A stretch of DNA of 64,000 nucleotides from Streptomyces sp. PTY087I2 (GCF_001687325.1 NZ_LZRD01000011.1:186001-250000); one strand, 5' to 3'. Positions 30,488-39,732 are shown, counted from the stretch's first letter. Translations and numbers: made by a program. The notes: generated by a model not told the origin, from the sequence alone.

Positions 30488-31657
30488 GTGCCGCAGATCC
30501 ACGGCCACTGCGACGACCGGTTCGCCGGGGTCCGGGACGCCTTCGAGGAGAACTTCACGGAGCGCGGCGAACTGGGCGCGGCGGTGACCGTCCTGGTCGA
30601 CGGCGTAATGGTGGTGGACCTCTGGGGCGGTTGGGCGGACGCCGCCCGCACCCGCCCCTGGGAGCGGGACACCGTGGTCAACGTCTGGTCCACCGGCAAG
30701 GGCCCCACCGCGCTCTGCGCCCATGTCCTGGCCGACCGGGGCCTGCTCGACCTGGACGCCCCGGTCGCCGACTACTGGCCGGAATTCGCCGCGAACGGCA
30801 AGGAATCCGTCCTCGTACGCCACCTCCTCTCGCACCGCTCCGGGGTGGCCGGGCCCGACACCCCGCTCACCCTGGAGGAGCTGTACGACTGGGAGACGGC
30901 CTGCGCCCGGCTCGCCGCCACCGCCCCCTGGTGGGAGCCCGGAACCCGCTCCGGCTACCACGCGATCAGTTACGGATTCCTCGTCGGCGAAGTGGTCCGC
31001 CGGATCACCGGGCTGCGGCCCAAGGAGTTCCTCCAGCGGGAGATCACCGGACCGCTGGGCATCGACTTCACCTTCGGCCTCCCGGAGAGCGAGACCCACC
31101 GGCTCGCCGAACTCGTCCAGGAACGTCCCGACCGGGCCGCCCAGGCGGCCCTCCTGGATCGGATGACCCCGGTCGCCGTCGCCTCCCTGCTCAACCCGCC
31201 GACCGGCCGGGCCGCCGCCAACACGCCCGCCTGGCGCGGAGCGGAGATCCCCGCCGCCAACGGCCACGGCACCGCCCGGGCGGTCGCCGCGCTCTACGGG
31301 ATCCTGGCCGGACGCGGCAGCCTCGACGGCCGCCGGATCCTCTCCGAGAAGGCGGCCGCCCGCGCCGGGGAAGGGCAGGGTGCCTGCCGCGACCTGGTCC
31401 TCGGCGACGGTTTCCCGCACGAGACGGAGATCGCCCTCGGCTTCTGGCTGAGCGGCGCGAACCGGTCCTACGGCCCCGACCCGCGGGCGCTGGGTCACGA
31501 CGGAGCGGGCGGTTCCTGCGGCCTGGCCGACCCGGATGCCTCCATCGCCCTCGGATACGTGATGAACCGGATGGGCTCCCGGCTCGCCGACGACCCGCGC
31601 AAGACCGCCCTGGTGAACGCCGTTTACGCGGCCCACCGGGGAGCCGCCCGGGGGTGA
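30488..31657 (+). CDS. Beta-lactamase-fold serine hydrolase (esterase-like)
   Basis: 389 residues from GTG, with GAGGGAGG just upstream and no signal peptide. The class C/EstB active site is present: Ser68-Thr-Gly-Lys71 in VWSTGKGPTAL, Tyr157 in SGYHAISYG, and LGHDGAGGS near the C-terminus in place of the KTG motif. Cytoplasmic members are esterases or acyl-transferases rather than beta-lactamases. The substrate is unknown. It stands alone between the phosphatase-fold gene and the cyclophilin. Confidence 0.87.
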   Translation: MPQIHGHCDDRFAGVRDAFEENFTERGELGAAVTVLVDGVMVVDLWGGWADAARTRPWERDTVVNVWSTGKGPTALCAHVLADRGLLDLDAPVADYWPEFAANGKESVLVRHLLSHRSGVAGPDTPLTLEELYDWETACARLAATAPWWEPGTRSGYHAISYGFLVGEVVRRITGLRPKEFLQREITGPLGIDFTFGLPESETHRLAELVQERPDRAAQAALLDRMTPVAVASLLNPPTGRAAANTPAWRGAEIPAANGHGTARAVAALYGILAGRGSLDGRRILSEKAAARAGEGQGACRDLVLGDGFPHETEIALGFWLSGANRSYGPDPRALGHDGAGGSCGLADPDASIALGYVMNRMGSRLADDPRKTALVNAVYAAHRGAARG

Positions 31658-31732
31658 GCGGAATCCGGCCGTCCGACGTGCCGACCCAACCCGGGTTTCG
31701 CCTGCGGTTGCCAGGAATGTGAGGATGTCACC

Positions 31733-32230
31733 ATGACAACCAAGGTCTACTTCGACATCACCATCGACGACGCCCCCGCAGGGCGGATCACGTTCAACCT
31801 GTTCGACGACGTCGTCCCCAAGACGACGGAGAACTTCCGCGCGCTCGCCACCGGCGAGAAGGGCTTCGGCTACGCCGGCTCGTCCTTCCACCGCGTCATC
31901 ACGGACTTCATGCTCCAGGGCGGTGACTTCACCCGCGGCGACGGCACCGGCGGCAAGAGCATCTACGGCGAGAAGTTCGCCGACGAGAACTTCAAGCTCA
32001 AGCACGACCGCGTGGGCCTGCTCTCGATGGCCAACGCCGGCCCGAACACCAACGGTTCGCAGTTCTTCATCACCACGGTGCTCACCCCGTGGCTGGACGG
32101 CAAGCACGTGGTCTTCGGCGAGGTCGCCGACGAGGACAGCATGAAGCTCGTCCGCAAGATCGAGGCGCTCGGCTCCGGCAGCGGCCGCACCAGCGCCAAG
32201 GTCACCATCGCCGAGTCCGGCGTTCTCTGA
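31733..32230 (+). CDS. Cytoplasmic cyclophilin peptidyl-prolyl isomerase
   Basis: A 165-residue single-domain cyclophilin. All catalytic and cyclosporin-binding blocks are intact: [36 protein letters not shown], and [13 protein letters not shown] with the Trp that confers cyclosporin sensitivity. It speeds cis-trans isomerisation at proline during folding. No signal peptide is present. Confidence 0.96.
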   Translation: MTTKVYFDITIDDAPAGRITFNLFDDVVPKTTENFRALATGEKGFGYAGSSFHRVITDFMLQGGDFTRGDGTGGKSIYGEKFADENFKLKHDRVGLLSMANAGPNTNGSQFFITTVLTPWLDGKHVVFGEVADEDSMKLVRKIEALGSGSGRTSAKVTIAESGVL

Positions 32231-32405
32231 CCCGACCGGCAGACCCGAGCGGTACCCGACGGGCCCGTGTGCGGGTCCGCGCCACCGACGTACGCGTCGG
32301 CGGGGCGGACCGGCCACGGGCCCGTGGCACGAGTACGGCAGTTTCCGTGGTGCCCGCCCCCGCGATCGGGCAGAATTTGAGGTGTCCACGACGGGGGGAA
32401 CGGCG

Positions 32406-32945
32406 ATGCGACGCACCGAAGCCGCACGGGAACTCGGCGGATTCGTCCGCGAACACCGCACCGACGGCGGCAGACGGCTACGACTGGCCGGGATGCTGCT
32501 GGTCACCGGGGTCGTCGGCCTCGCCTTCGGCGTGCCGGTGACCATCGCCTCCATCGGAACGACCGACGGCGCGCCCGAACTGGCGGGCCTGCTCCTCGGG
32601 GTGGGGCTGGCCGGTCTCGGACTCGGGATCTGGCGCCTGATGCAGGCCCTCCGCACCCGGGAACAGTGCTTCGACGTCCACGAGCGCGGCCTGACCCACC
32701 GGGTCGCGGGCACGGCCACGCTGATCCCGTGGGCGGACATCGAGCGGATCGGGTCCGCATCGGCCGGGGACGGACGCCCGCTGGCCGAGGCCAGGGGGAT
32801 GGGCTTCGGTTACGCCATCGAGCTGCGCGACGGGCGGAAGATCCGGGTGGACACCTTCACCGAGGACCCGCGCGAACTGGCCGAGACGATTCACCGTGCG
32901 GTGAGCCTGGGCGAGTTTCCGCAGGGGCGGGGCCGCAGGCCCTGA
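32406..32945 (+). CDS. Two-helix membrane protein with a PH-like domain
   Basis: 179 residues: a basic N-terminus, two membrane helices (about 30-50 and 60-80), then a PH-like beta domain with CFDVHERGLTHRVAGTATLIPWADIERI. This arrangement is common in Streptomyces; the function is unknown. ATG at 32406 has GGGGGGAA 6 nt upstream. A GTG at 32382 in the same frame lies 5 nt after CAGAAT and could be a leaderless start adding eight residues. Confidence 0.65.
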   Translation: MRRTEAARELGGFVREHRTDGGRRLRLAGMLLVTGVVGLAFGVPVTIASIGTTDGAPELAGLLLGVGLAGLGLGIWRLMQALRTREQCFDVHERGLTHRVAGTATLIPWADIERIGSASAGDGRPLAEARGMGFGYAIELRDGRKIRVDTFTEDPRELAETIHRAVSLGEFPQGRGRRP

Positions 32946-32988
32946 CAGGAGTCCGCAGGGCGGCGACGGCCGCCCCGGCGGAGGGGGT

Positions 32989-33390
32989 CTACTGCTGCTC
33001 GCCGGATCGCGCGGCGCGCTCGGCGTTGCGCTCCTTGATGCGGGCGGCCTCCTTGCGCACCTCGGCCTGCGTGGCGCGCTCCTTCTGGAGCCACTCGGGC
33101 ATCTCGTCCTTCAGCGCGTCGATCTGCTCGGTGGTGAGCGGCTCGGTGACCCCGCCGCGGGCGAGCCCCGCGATGGAGACGCCGAGCTTCGCGGCGACGA
33201 CGGGGCGCGGGTGCGGACCGGTGCGGCGCAGCTCCACCAGCCAGGCGGGCGGGTCGGTCTGGAGGGCGTTGAGCTCGGTGCGGGAGACGGCACCCTCCTG
33301 GAACTCGGCGGGCGTGGCCTGGAGGTACACACCCAGCTTCTTCGCCGCCGTGGCGGGCTTCATGGTCTGGGCGGTCTTGTGCGACGTCAT
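32989..33390 (-). CDS. DUF5997 family protein
   Basis: 133 residues, soluble. TMKPATAAKKLGVYLQATPAEFQEG and LRRTGPHPRPVVAAKLGVSIAGLARGG match DUF5997, whose middle part looks like a helix-turn-helix or helical DNA-binding module. The C-terminus is a charged helix (EVRKEAARIKERNAERAAR). ATG at 33390 follows TACCCT by 6 nt (leaderless). It is divergent from the LysR-substrate-domain gene, and I recall the two as neighbours in other Streptomyces. Confidence 0.8.
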   Translation of the reverse strand: MTSHKTAQTMKPATAAKKLGVYLQATPAEFQEGAVSRTELNALQTDPPAWLVELRRTGPHPRPVVAAKLGVSIAGLARGGVTEPLTTEQIDALKDEMPEWLQKERATQAEVRKEAARIKERNAERAARSGEQQ

Positions 33391-33448
33391 GGGTCCAGGG
33401 TATCGACCATGGGACATACCTCCGACCACCGACCGGTAGCCTGGTTCT
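33391..33448. promoter_or_regulatory. Symmetrical leaderless promoters between DUF5997 and LysR-domain genes
   Basis: Minus strand TACCCT (33402-33397) is followed by 6 nt and ATG at 33390. Plus strand TAGCCT (33437-33442) is followed by 6 nt and GTG at 33449. The 34 nt between the boxes must serve both -35 regions. Confidence 0.55.
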
Positions 33449-34249
33449 GTGACAGGCTCGGACATCCCCTCATCCTTCCGGCTCGCGTACGTCCCCGGCG
33501 TGACGCCCACCAAGTGGGTGAGGGTCTGGCACGAGCGGCTGCCCGACACCCCCCTGGAGCTCGTCCAGGCGACCGCCGCCGATGCCCCCGGGCTGCTGGC
33601 GGACGGCGGCGCGGACGCCGGTCTCGTACGGCTGCCGGTCGACCGGGACGTCCTGGCCGCGATCCCCCTCTACACCGAGACGACCGTCGTCGTGATCCCC
33701 AAGGACCACGTGGCGACCGCCGCCGAAGAGGTGTCGCTCGCCGAGCTGGCCGACGAGATCGTGCTGCATCCGCTGGACGACGTCCTGGACTGGGAGACCC
33801 TGCCCGGCCGCCCCGCCGTCGAGCGCCCGGCCACCACGGCGGACGCGATCGAACTGGTGGCGGCGGGCGTGGGCGTCCTGCTCGTCCCGCAGTCCCTGGC
33901 CCGGCTGCACCACCGCAAGGACCTCACCTACCGCCCGGTCCCGGAGACCCCCGCCTCACGCGTCGCCCTGTCGTGGCCCCAGGCGGAGGAAGCCCCCGAC
34001 CTGGTGGAGGAGTTCATCGGGATCGTCCGGGGACGCACCGTCAACAGCACCCGGGGCCGCGCGACCACCCCGCAGCGCCCCACGGCCAAGGCCAAGGAAA
34101 AGGCCAGGGAGAAGCCCAAGGGCAAGCGGGCCGGCACGGGCGGCGGCCAGGGCGGTGCCCGGCACAAGCCCGCGGCGGGCCGGAAGCCCTCGTCGGGCGG
34201 CCGGGCCGGCGGCCAGAGCGGCAAGCGCGGAAAGCCGCGCGGCCGGTAG
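33449..34249 (+). CDS. LysR-type substrate-binding domain without a DNA-binding domain
   Basis: 266 residues from GTG. Residues 8-200 match the LysR effector-binding domain (FRLAYVPGVTPTKWVRVW, GADAGLVRLPVD, VIPKDHVAT, GVGVLLVPQSLARL), but no helix-turn-helix precedes it. The last 70 residues are an extremely basic Lys/Arg/Gly tail of the type that binds nucleic acid without sequence specificity. It may act with the divergent DUF5997 protein, which could supply DNA-binding specificity; this is inference from the pairing. Confidence 0.8.
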   Translation: MTGSDIPSSFRLAYVPGVTPTKWVRVWHERLPDTPLELVQATAADAPGLLADGGADAGLVRLPVDRDVLAAIPLYTETTVVVIPKDHVATAAEEVSLAELADEIVLHPLDDVLDWETLPGRPAVERPATTADAIELVAAGVGVLLVPQSLARLHHRKDLTYRPVPETPASRVALSWPQAEEAPDLVEEFIGIVRGRTVNSTRGRATTPQRPTAKAKEKAREKPKGKRAGTGGGQGGARHKPAAGRKPSSGGRAGGQSGKRGKPRGR

Positions 34250-34285
34250 CGGGCACGCCGAGCCTGTCGGAACGGGGAACGCGTC

Positions 34286-34354
34286 GGGCCCGGGACGTGC
34301 CAGACCTCGGGCCCGGGACGCGCCAGACCCCGGGACGGGGACGCGCCAGACCCC
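34286..34354 (+). repeat. Three tandem 23-bp units downstream of the LysR-domain gene
   Basis: Units 34286-34308, 34309-34331 and 34332-34354 share a core GGGACGCGCCAGACCCC with few differences. They lie in the gap before the membrane protein gene and are not part of a gene I can support. Confidence 0.65.
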
Positions 34355-34475
34355 GGAGACGCGACCTGTCCCGAACCCGCCCCCGTAAACCGCCCCGCAC
34401 ACCGCCCCGGAACGCCACCCCGCGCCGGTTCTCTCGTTGATGAGGCAACCGCCGTACGCAGGGAGCGCCCGACCG

Positions 34476-35801
34476 ATGCCGAATATCCGCAGAACCCAGC
34501 ACCTTGGCCTCATCGGGATGCTGCTCATCGCTGTGGCCTTCACCGGACTCCAGCTGACGGCGGTCACCGGCCGGGCCTCGCCCGACACGAAGAACTACCT
34601 CTCCTACGCCCTGAGCCTCAGCGGCGAGAGCCGCGAGGAGGCGGGCCGACGGGCCATCGCGTACTCCTGCGACAGCGGGCAGCACGCGTCCCTGAGCCCT
34701 GTCCCCTGGACCAACAGGAAGACCGTGGGGGAGTCGGAGGAGCAGTGCGTACGCCGGCTGAACGACTCGGTCGCGTACTGGACCCGCCACGGCAACACGT
34801 CAGGGATGACCGCGCCGTTCGCCAACGAGCGGTTCATGGCCATCTTCGAGGCCAGGCCCGGCTATCCGCTGTTCCTGGTCCCCTTCGTGGCCGTCTTCGG
34901 CATCACCTGGGGCCTCTGGCTGGCGGGGCTCGTCATTGCCCTCGCGGGAAGCGTCTGCGTTCTGCTCACCCTCCGCGCGGCGGGCGCTTCCCGGCGCGCC
35001 GGTCTGGCCGGGCAGGCGCTGTACCTCGCTCTGCCCACGGGCACCGTCGCCATGAACCCGCTGAGCGACGGGCTCTCCCTGGCGCTGGGCACGGCGGTCG
35101 TCCTCGGCTGTGTCCTGCTGCTGCGGGACCGGCCCCGTACGGGCGCGGCGCTCGTCGCGGGCGGCCTCGTCCTGATGTTCTTCGTCCGCTACTCGCAGGC
35201 ACTGCTGCTGGCGGCAGCTCTCGCCGGAGTCCTCCTCCTCCGGGCTGGGTGGCTCCGGTGGAAGGGGCGGCGCGGGGCGGCTCCCGCACTCCGGGCGGCC
35301 GGACTCTGCGCCGGCCTGACGGTGGGCATCTACGCCGGGGCGCATCTGCTGGGGTGGCCGATGGGCGAGGACAGCGCCCAGGACCTGCTGACGCACCACT
35401 ACCAGCGGCCCGATCTGCCCAACCCCTGGCCCGAGTTCTTCGTACAGGAGGGGGTCTTCTGGTCGGCGTGGCTGCGCCGCCAGGCCGCCTCCCCCGTCCT
35501 TCCCGTTCTGCTCGCGCTCTCGGCCTGGGCGCTGCTGAAGCGGCGCTCGGTGGTGCTGCCGATCGCCCTGGCGGCCGGCGCGGCGGGCCTCCTCAACCAG
35601 GCCGGCCACCCGAACCTGGGCCAGCTCTACGGCTTCCGCCTCATCGTGTTCCTCTGGCTGCTGCCCGTCCTGGCGATCCCGCTGCTGCTGGACCGGCCGG
35701 CGCGGGGCGCCTCACCCGTCCCCGCGCAGCCGGAGGAGGTAGGCGGCGGTCAGCGCGACGGCACGGTCGGCATCGCCCACCAGGTCCACGAGGGCGCGTG
35801 A
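34476..35801 (+). CDS. Polytopic membrane protein, GT-C glycosyltransferase-like
   Basis: 441 residues with about nine membrane helices. After the first helix comes a long extracytoplasmic loop starting SPDTKNYLSYALSLSG, where GT-C enzymes carry their acidic catalytic motif (here PDTK), and then FANERFMAIFEARPGYPLFLVP. This is the architecture of lipid-linked-sugar mannosyl- and arabinosyl-type transferases, but no specific family signature is visible. ATG at 34476 has AGGGAG upstream; in-frame TTG/ATG codons at 34437/34440 are alternatives. Its last 30 codons run antisense into the MerR-HEAT gene. Confidence 0.65.
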   Translation: MPNIRRTQHLGLIGMLLIAVAFTGLQLTAVTGRASPDTKNYLSYALSLSGESREEAGRRAIAYSCDSGQHASLSPVPWTNRKTVGESEEQCVRRLNDSVAYWTRHGNTSGMTAPFANERFMAIFEARPGYPLFLVPFVAVFGITWGLWLAGLVIALAGSVCVLLTLRAAGASRRAGLAGQALYLALPTGTVAMNPLSDGLSLALGTAVVLGCVLLLRDRPRTGAALVAGGLVLMFFVRYSQALLLAAALAGVLLLRAGWLRWKGRRGAAPALRAAGLCAGLTVGIYAGAHLLGWPMGEDSAQDLLTHHYQRPDLPNPWPEFFVQEGVFWSAWLRRQAASPVLPVLLALSAWALLKRRSVVLPIALAAGAAGLLNQAGHPNLGQLYGFRLIVFLWLLPVLAIPLLLDRPARGASPVPAQPEEVGGGQRDGTVGIAHQVHEGA

Positions 35802-36707
35802 GGCCGTAGGGCCCGGAATGCCGGCCAGCGCCTGGGTGAGCCGCCCAGGCGCGGGCGGCCCGGTGGTGTCCTCGCCGAGGCGGCCGACGAGGAGGGACGC
35901 GATCCGGTCCGCGGCGTCGTCGTCGCCGGCCAGGACGCTCAGCGCGTCGGCCGCGTCCGTGTCGTTGCTTCCCGCCACGATCATGTCGACGAGCACCGGG
36001 GTCGCGGCGGCCTCGCCCTGGGCGCCGAGCGCCAGGGCCGCCCGGCCCCGGACCACGGCATCAGGGTGCGCCAGCGCGTCCCGCAGCAGCGCGACGGCCT
36101 CGTCGCCGGGCAGCTCGGTGAGGGAACGCACGGCGCGTTCCCGCACCTCCGGCACCGCCGAGCCGAGCCCTTCGGCCAGCAGGGCCGCACTGCCGTCGGA
36201 CCGGGCCAGGGCCCAGCGGAGGGCCCCGGCCACGACCGGGTCGCTCTCGTCGAGCGCGGCCTCGACCAGGGCCTCCACCGGAACCTCGTCGACCGGGGCC
36301 AGGGCCGCGCGCTGACGGGTACCGGCGCTCGGGGACCCCAGGGCCCGCAGCACCGCGAGGACGTGGAGGACGTCCTCCCAGCCGGCCGGCTCCGTGGCGT
36401 GGACCCGGTCCAGCCGGATGAGCAACTCGGTCTCGGCGGCGATACGTTCGCGCGTCCGGCGGATGAGGTCGTCGACCAGGTCCGCGGGGGCGAAGCCGGG
36501 ATCGTCGAGCGCGCGCCCGACCTCCCGCAGGGACAGTCCCACCGCCCGCAGGCTCTCGATGTGGAAGATGCGCCGGACGTCCTCACCGGAATACTCCCGG
36601 TAGCCGGATCCGGTACGGCCCGAGGGCCGCACCAGACCGAGCGACTCGTAGTGCCGGAGCATGCGGGCACTGACGCCGGACCGCCGGGCGACCTCACCGA
36701 TCAACAC
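35712..36707 (-). CDS. MerR-family regulator with HEAT repeats
   Basis: 331 residues. The MerR helix-turn-helix and wing occupy 1-70 (LIGEVARRSGVSARMLRHYESLGLV...GYREYSGEDVRRI). A dimer coiled-coil follows at about 75-110. From about 120 there are HEAT-like repeats (VPEVRERAVRSLTELPGDEAVALLRDAL, PDAVVRGRAALALGAQGEAAATPVLVDM) instead of the usual small effector domain, so it may sense a protein partner. It starts 3 nt after the HEAT-repeat gene and forms an operon with it. Its 3' end overlaps the convergent membrane protein gene by 90 nt. Confidence 0.87.
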   Translation of the reverse strand: MLIGEVARRSGVSARMLRHYESLGLVRPSGRTGSGYREYSGEDVRRIFHIESLRAVGLSLREVGRALDDPGFAPADLVDDLIRRTRERIAAETELLIRLDRVHATEPAGWEDVLHVLAVLRALGSPSAGTRQRAALAPVDEVPVEALVEAALDESDPVVAGALRWALARSDGSAALLAEGLGSAVPEVRERAVRSLTELPGDEAVALLRDALAHPDAVVRGRAALALGAQGEAAATPVLVDMIVAGSNDTDAADALSVLAGDDDAADRIASLLVGRLGEDTTGPPAPGRLTQALAGIPGPTASRALVDLVGDADRAVALTAAYLLRLRGDG

Positions 36708-36710
36708 GCG

Positions 36711-37391
36711 CTACGACCCTCCCTCGCCGCTGCCCGTCCCGCCCAGGGCCACCACGCGCTTCGCCTCCTCCAGGGCGAAGGCGAATCCGGTGTCCGGGTC
36801 GCTCCGCAGCCGCTCGGTGGCGAGCGCGTGTGCGCGTACACCCGGGTCGGCGGCCCGCGTCGTGGCATCCAGGACCGACACCGCCGCGCTCCCCAGACCG
36901 ACCAGCGCCCGGCTGAGGCTCAGCTGCGTCTCCCGCCCACCACGCCCGAGCTGCGTCACCAGCACCGCGGCCAACGCGGCCTCCTCCCCTTCCGGTACGA
37001 GCACGACGGCCGCCCGCCAGGCAGTCCGGGCGACCTCCTCGTCGCCGTCCGTCAGGAGCGCCCGGGTGATCGCGGACCATGCCCGCGGGTCCCCGACCTT
37101 GGACAGGGTGTGCAGCGCCTGGCTCCGGGCCTGCGGACGCTCCGAGCGGACTTCACGGAGCAGTACGGGCAGCGTGTCGGAGACCGGGTGGCGGGTGAGC
37201 GCCCAGGTCAGCATGTCGCGGACGAGGAACTCCGGTTCGACCGCGCACCGCTCGACCAGCGGGCCGACGAAGCGCGGGTCCGGCGTCGAGCCGACCGCCA
37301 GAGCGGCGCTCAGCCGTACCGACGAACGCTCGTCCCGCAACGCCCGCAGCGCCCGTGCTTCACGCGTCCCGTGCTGTCCCGTGACCGTCAT
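36711..37391 (-). CDS. HEAT-repeat protein
   Basis: 226 residues built of helical HEAT repeats (DERSSVRLSAALAVGSTPDPRFVGPLVERC, PQARSQALHTLSKVGDPRAWSAITRAL). ATG at 37391 has GAGGAGG 8 nt upstream. No catalytic motif is seen. HEAT proteins scaffold protein complexes; this one is probably the partner of the MerR-HEAT regulator encoded 3 nt downstream, sharing the same repeat type. Confidence 0.82.
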   Translation of the reverse strand: MTVTGQHGTREARALRALRDERSSVRLSAALAVGSTPDPRFVGPLVERCAVEPEFLVRDMLTWALTRHPVSDTLPVLLREVRSERPQARSQALHTLSKVGDPRAWSAITRALLTDGDEEVARTAWRAAVVLVPEGEEAALAAVLVTQLGRGGRETQLSLSRALVGLGSAAVSVLDATTRAADPGVRAHALATERLRSDPDTGFAFALEEAKRVVALGGTGSGEGGS

Positions 37392-37478
37392 CGAGACCAC
37401 CTCCTCGGCAAGCAGTGAAGAGCTTGTCACCGTGTCAAGGTCAACCCGGGGGGGCGGGGGGTGGCCAGGGCCCCCGGC

Positions 37479-38084
37479 TCAGGGGCCGCGCCAGACGTTG
37501 GCGAACGCGGTGTTCTCGATGGTCCGCCGCTGCCGTACGGCTTCCAGCTCCATCACCGCTTCATGGACGGTGGCGACCACGGTGGTCACCGTCTCGTCGC
37601 CGAGCTGGGGTTCGTCGTCGGACCGCTCGCCGTCGAGGCCCACGGCGGACGCGAGGGAGGCCAGGACGGGATCGCCTTCCTCCCGGCGGGCGACGGCCCG
37701 GCGGCGGGCGGGCGTGTCCACCAGCTCCACTTCCTTCGGGCCGAACGGCAGCAGACCGCTTCTCTTCCGCGTGAGCTCGCCGTCCTCCTCCAGCGCGTCC
37801 TGGTAGGCGGCCGCGAGGTCCCGGCCCCGACGCCACAGCCAGTCCTCGATCCGCTCGTAGGGCGGCTGCCGGGTGACCCCCGCCGCGGCCGCGCCGAGCA
37901 GCCGGTCGTCCGGCACCGACGACCCGCCCGGCACGACGAGGTCGCCGTCCACGGTGACGCTCCCCGCGTCGAGGAGATCGAGCAGTTCGGCTCCGGCGAG
38001 CGCGAGCGACAGATCGCCCTGCCCCACGGTGTGCTCCGGTGCCGGGTCCATCGCGATGATGAACAGGTCTTTCGCCGTGGTCAT
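37479..38084 (-). CDS. GOLPH3/VPS74 (GPP34) family protein
   Basis: 201 residues. LSLALAGAELLDLLDAGSVTVDGDLVV and ASAVGLDGERSDDEPQLGDETVTTVVATVHEAVMELEAV are typical of GPP34 proteins, which are peripheral membrane proteins binding phosphoinositides in eukaryotes. Streptomyces carry several paralogues of unknown function. ATG at 38084. It is on the same strand as the HEAT/MerR pair but 87 nt upstream of it. Confidence 0.82.
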   Translation of the reverse strand: MTTAKDLFIIAMDPAPEHTVGQGDLSLALAGAELLDLLDAGSVTVDGDLVVPGGSSVPDDRLLGAAAAGVTRQPPYERIEDWLWRRGRDLAAAYQDALEEDGELTRKRSGLLPFGPKEVELVDTPARRRAVARREEGDPVLASLASAVGLDGERSDDEPQLGDETVTTVVATVHEAVMELEAVRQRRTIENTAFANVWRGP

Positions 38085-38312
38085 GAACGGCTCCCCTCAA
38101 GACATCGACAAGACATCGAAAAAAGGATGGAACCTCACCGCCCGAGCCCGCCCGGTGAGGCGACAGCCAGAACCAGTATCGCTCCGCCCGGCGTCCCCCC
38201 CGGGGGAGCCCCGCCCCGGTCCCGCCCTCGCCGACCACCCGCCGGCTGGCTAACCTCACGCAGGGCTGTCGGGCCCTGCGGTGCGTTACGGAGCGGGCGG
38301 GGGCAGCGAAAC

Positions 38313-39686
38313 ATGGGCGCGGGGGATCTGGTGGCGGCGGTTCTGCGGAGGGACGCGGAGACGGTGACCGACCTGTTGGCGGCGGGAGAGGACCCGGACA
38401 CGCGCACGGACGACGGCCTGCCGGTGCTGTGCCTGGCCATCGCCGCGTATGACGACGCCGTCGCTGGTGCTCTGGTCGAGGGCGGCGCGGACCCGGACCA
38501 CGAGCTGCCGGACGGAACGACCCCGCTGGTACGGGCCGTCGACGGGGGCTCTCCCGCGACGGTGACGGCCGTGCTGGGCCGGGAGCCCAGGCTGCGCCTG
38601 GCGGAGTCCCGGAGGGCGCACCTCCTCGCCCTCGCCCGGGACCGGTACGAGCAGGGCGCGGAAGCCGCGCTCCGGACCAGGGCGGGCGGGACAGGCTCCA
38701 TGCGCGCGAGCCGTGTGAAGGACGACGAGTACGACCACGTCACGCAGCTGACGCTCGGCGACGCCACCATCCGCGCCGGACACGGGGCGATCCTGACGGA
38801 CCTGGAGTGGGCCTTCCGCGTCCTGACGCCCGTGGACGAGCTGGTGACCAGGGCCGTGGCACCGCGCGACCGGGAGCATGCCGACCGCTCGTCCGCCCGA
38901 TGGGTACTCAGCGAGCGCCGCAGCAAGGAGGCCTGGTCGGCCGTCACGGCGTACCGCCACAGCCCGGACCCGGAGCACCGCCACTTCGTCCTCGACGTGC
39001 TCACCTGCTACCGGTTGACGGAGTCGAGCTGTCGGAACTCCTACGAGAAGGAGACGGCGGATCTCCTCGTGGCCTGGGCCGTGGAGGGGGAGGACGCCCC
39101 GGACGTCCTCGCGGAAGTGCTCCGCGCCCTGGGCGAGTTCGAACACCGGGAGGCGGAGGCCGTAGGACGCAGGCACGCCGACCACCCGGACCCACGCGTC
39201 CGCGCCCAGGTCCCCGGCCTCCTCCTGGACCGGGACGAAGCGCGCCCCACCCTCGGCGCGGCGGCCCGGGCCACGCTGCTGGAACTGGCCGGGGACGGGC
39301 ACGGCACGGTGCGTGCGGCGACCGGCGCGGCCCTGGCGGCGGCGCACGACGGAACCCCCGAGTTCACGGACGCCGTCGTCGCGCTGCTCCGGGACCCGGT
39401 GGCCGATGTACGGGCCGTCACCGCGGAGGCCGCGGCCGAAGGCAAGGACGGCACAGCAGCGGTCGCCGACGCCCTGATGCCCCTGCTCGACGCGGACGAC
39501 CTCGGAACCCGCCTCAACGCGGCCTACGGCCTCCTCCGCCGGAACGACCCGCGCACCGGCGAGGCGATCGCCCGCGTGGGAACGCACAACCGTCCCGGCC
39601 ACGAGCACGACCACGGGCTCTCCGCGCTCTGGACCTGGGAGTGGAACAACCGCGAAGGCGCCCGGCACGACGACCGCGAAGCTTGA
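38313..39686 (+). CDS. Ankyrin/HEAT-repeat protein
   Basis: 457 residues. The N-terminal 95 residues are ankyrin-like (VAAVLRRDAETVTDLLAAGEDPDTRTDDGLPVLCLAI, ALVEGGADPDHELPDGTTPLVRAV). The rest is HEAT-like, ending in VADVRAVTAEAAAEGK repeats and a WTWEWNN tail. ATG at 38313 follows a G-rich ribosome binding site. A binding scaffold is likely; no enzyme motif is seen. It is the third HEAT-type gene within 4 kb. Confidence 0.78.
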   Translation: MGAGDLVAAVLRRDAETVTDLLAAGEDPDTRTDDGLPVLCLAIAAYDDAVAGALVEGGADPDHELPDGTTPLVRAVDGGSPATVTAVLGREPRLRLAESRRAHLLALARDRYEQGAEAALRTRAGGTGSMRASRVKDDEYDHVTQLTLGDATIRAGHGAILTDLEWAFRVLTPVDELVTRAVAPRDREHADRSSARWVLSERRSKEAWSAVTAYRHSPDPEHRHFVLDVLTCYRLTESSCRNSYEKETADLLVAWAVEGEDAPDVLAEVLRALGEFEHREAEAVGRRHADHPDPRVRAQVPGLLLDRDEARPTLGAAARATLLELAGDGHGTVRAATGAALAAAHDGTPEFTDAVVALLRDPVADVRAVTAEAAAEGKDGTAAVADALMPLLDADDLGTRLNAAYGLLRRNDPRTGEAIARVGTHNRPGHEHDHGLSALWTWEWNNREGARHDDREA

Positions 39687-39720
39687 GGAAATCCGCTGGC
39701 CGCCGCCCCGCGCCCGTCTC

Positions 39721-39732
39721 TAATCTGAGCCG
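39721..39732 (+). promoter_or_regulatory. -10 box TAATCT for the zinc-ribbon gene (leaderless)
   Basis: TAATCT at 39721-39726, then 6 nt, then ATG at 39733, with no ribosome binding site. It is the most consensus-like of the leaderless -10 boxes in the window apart from the TetR one. Confidence 0.5.
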
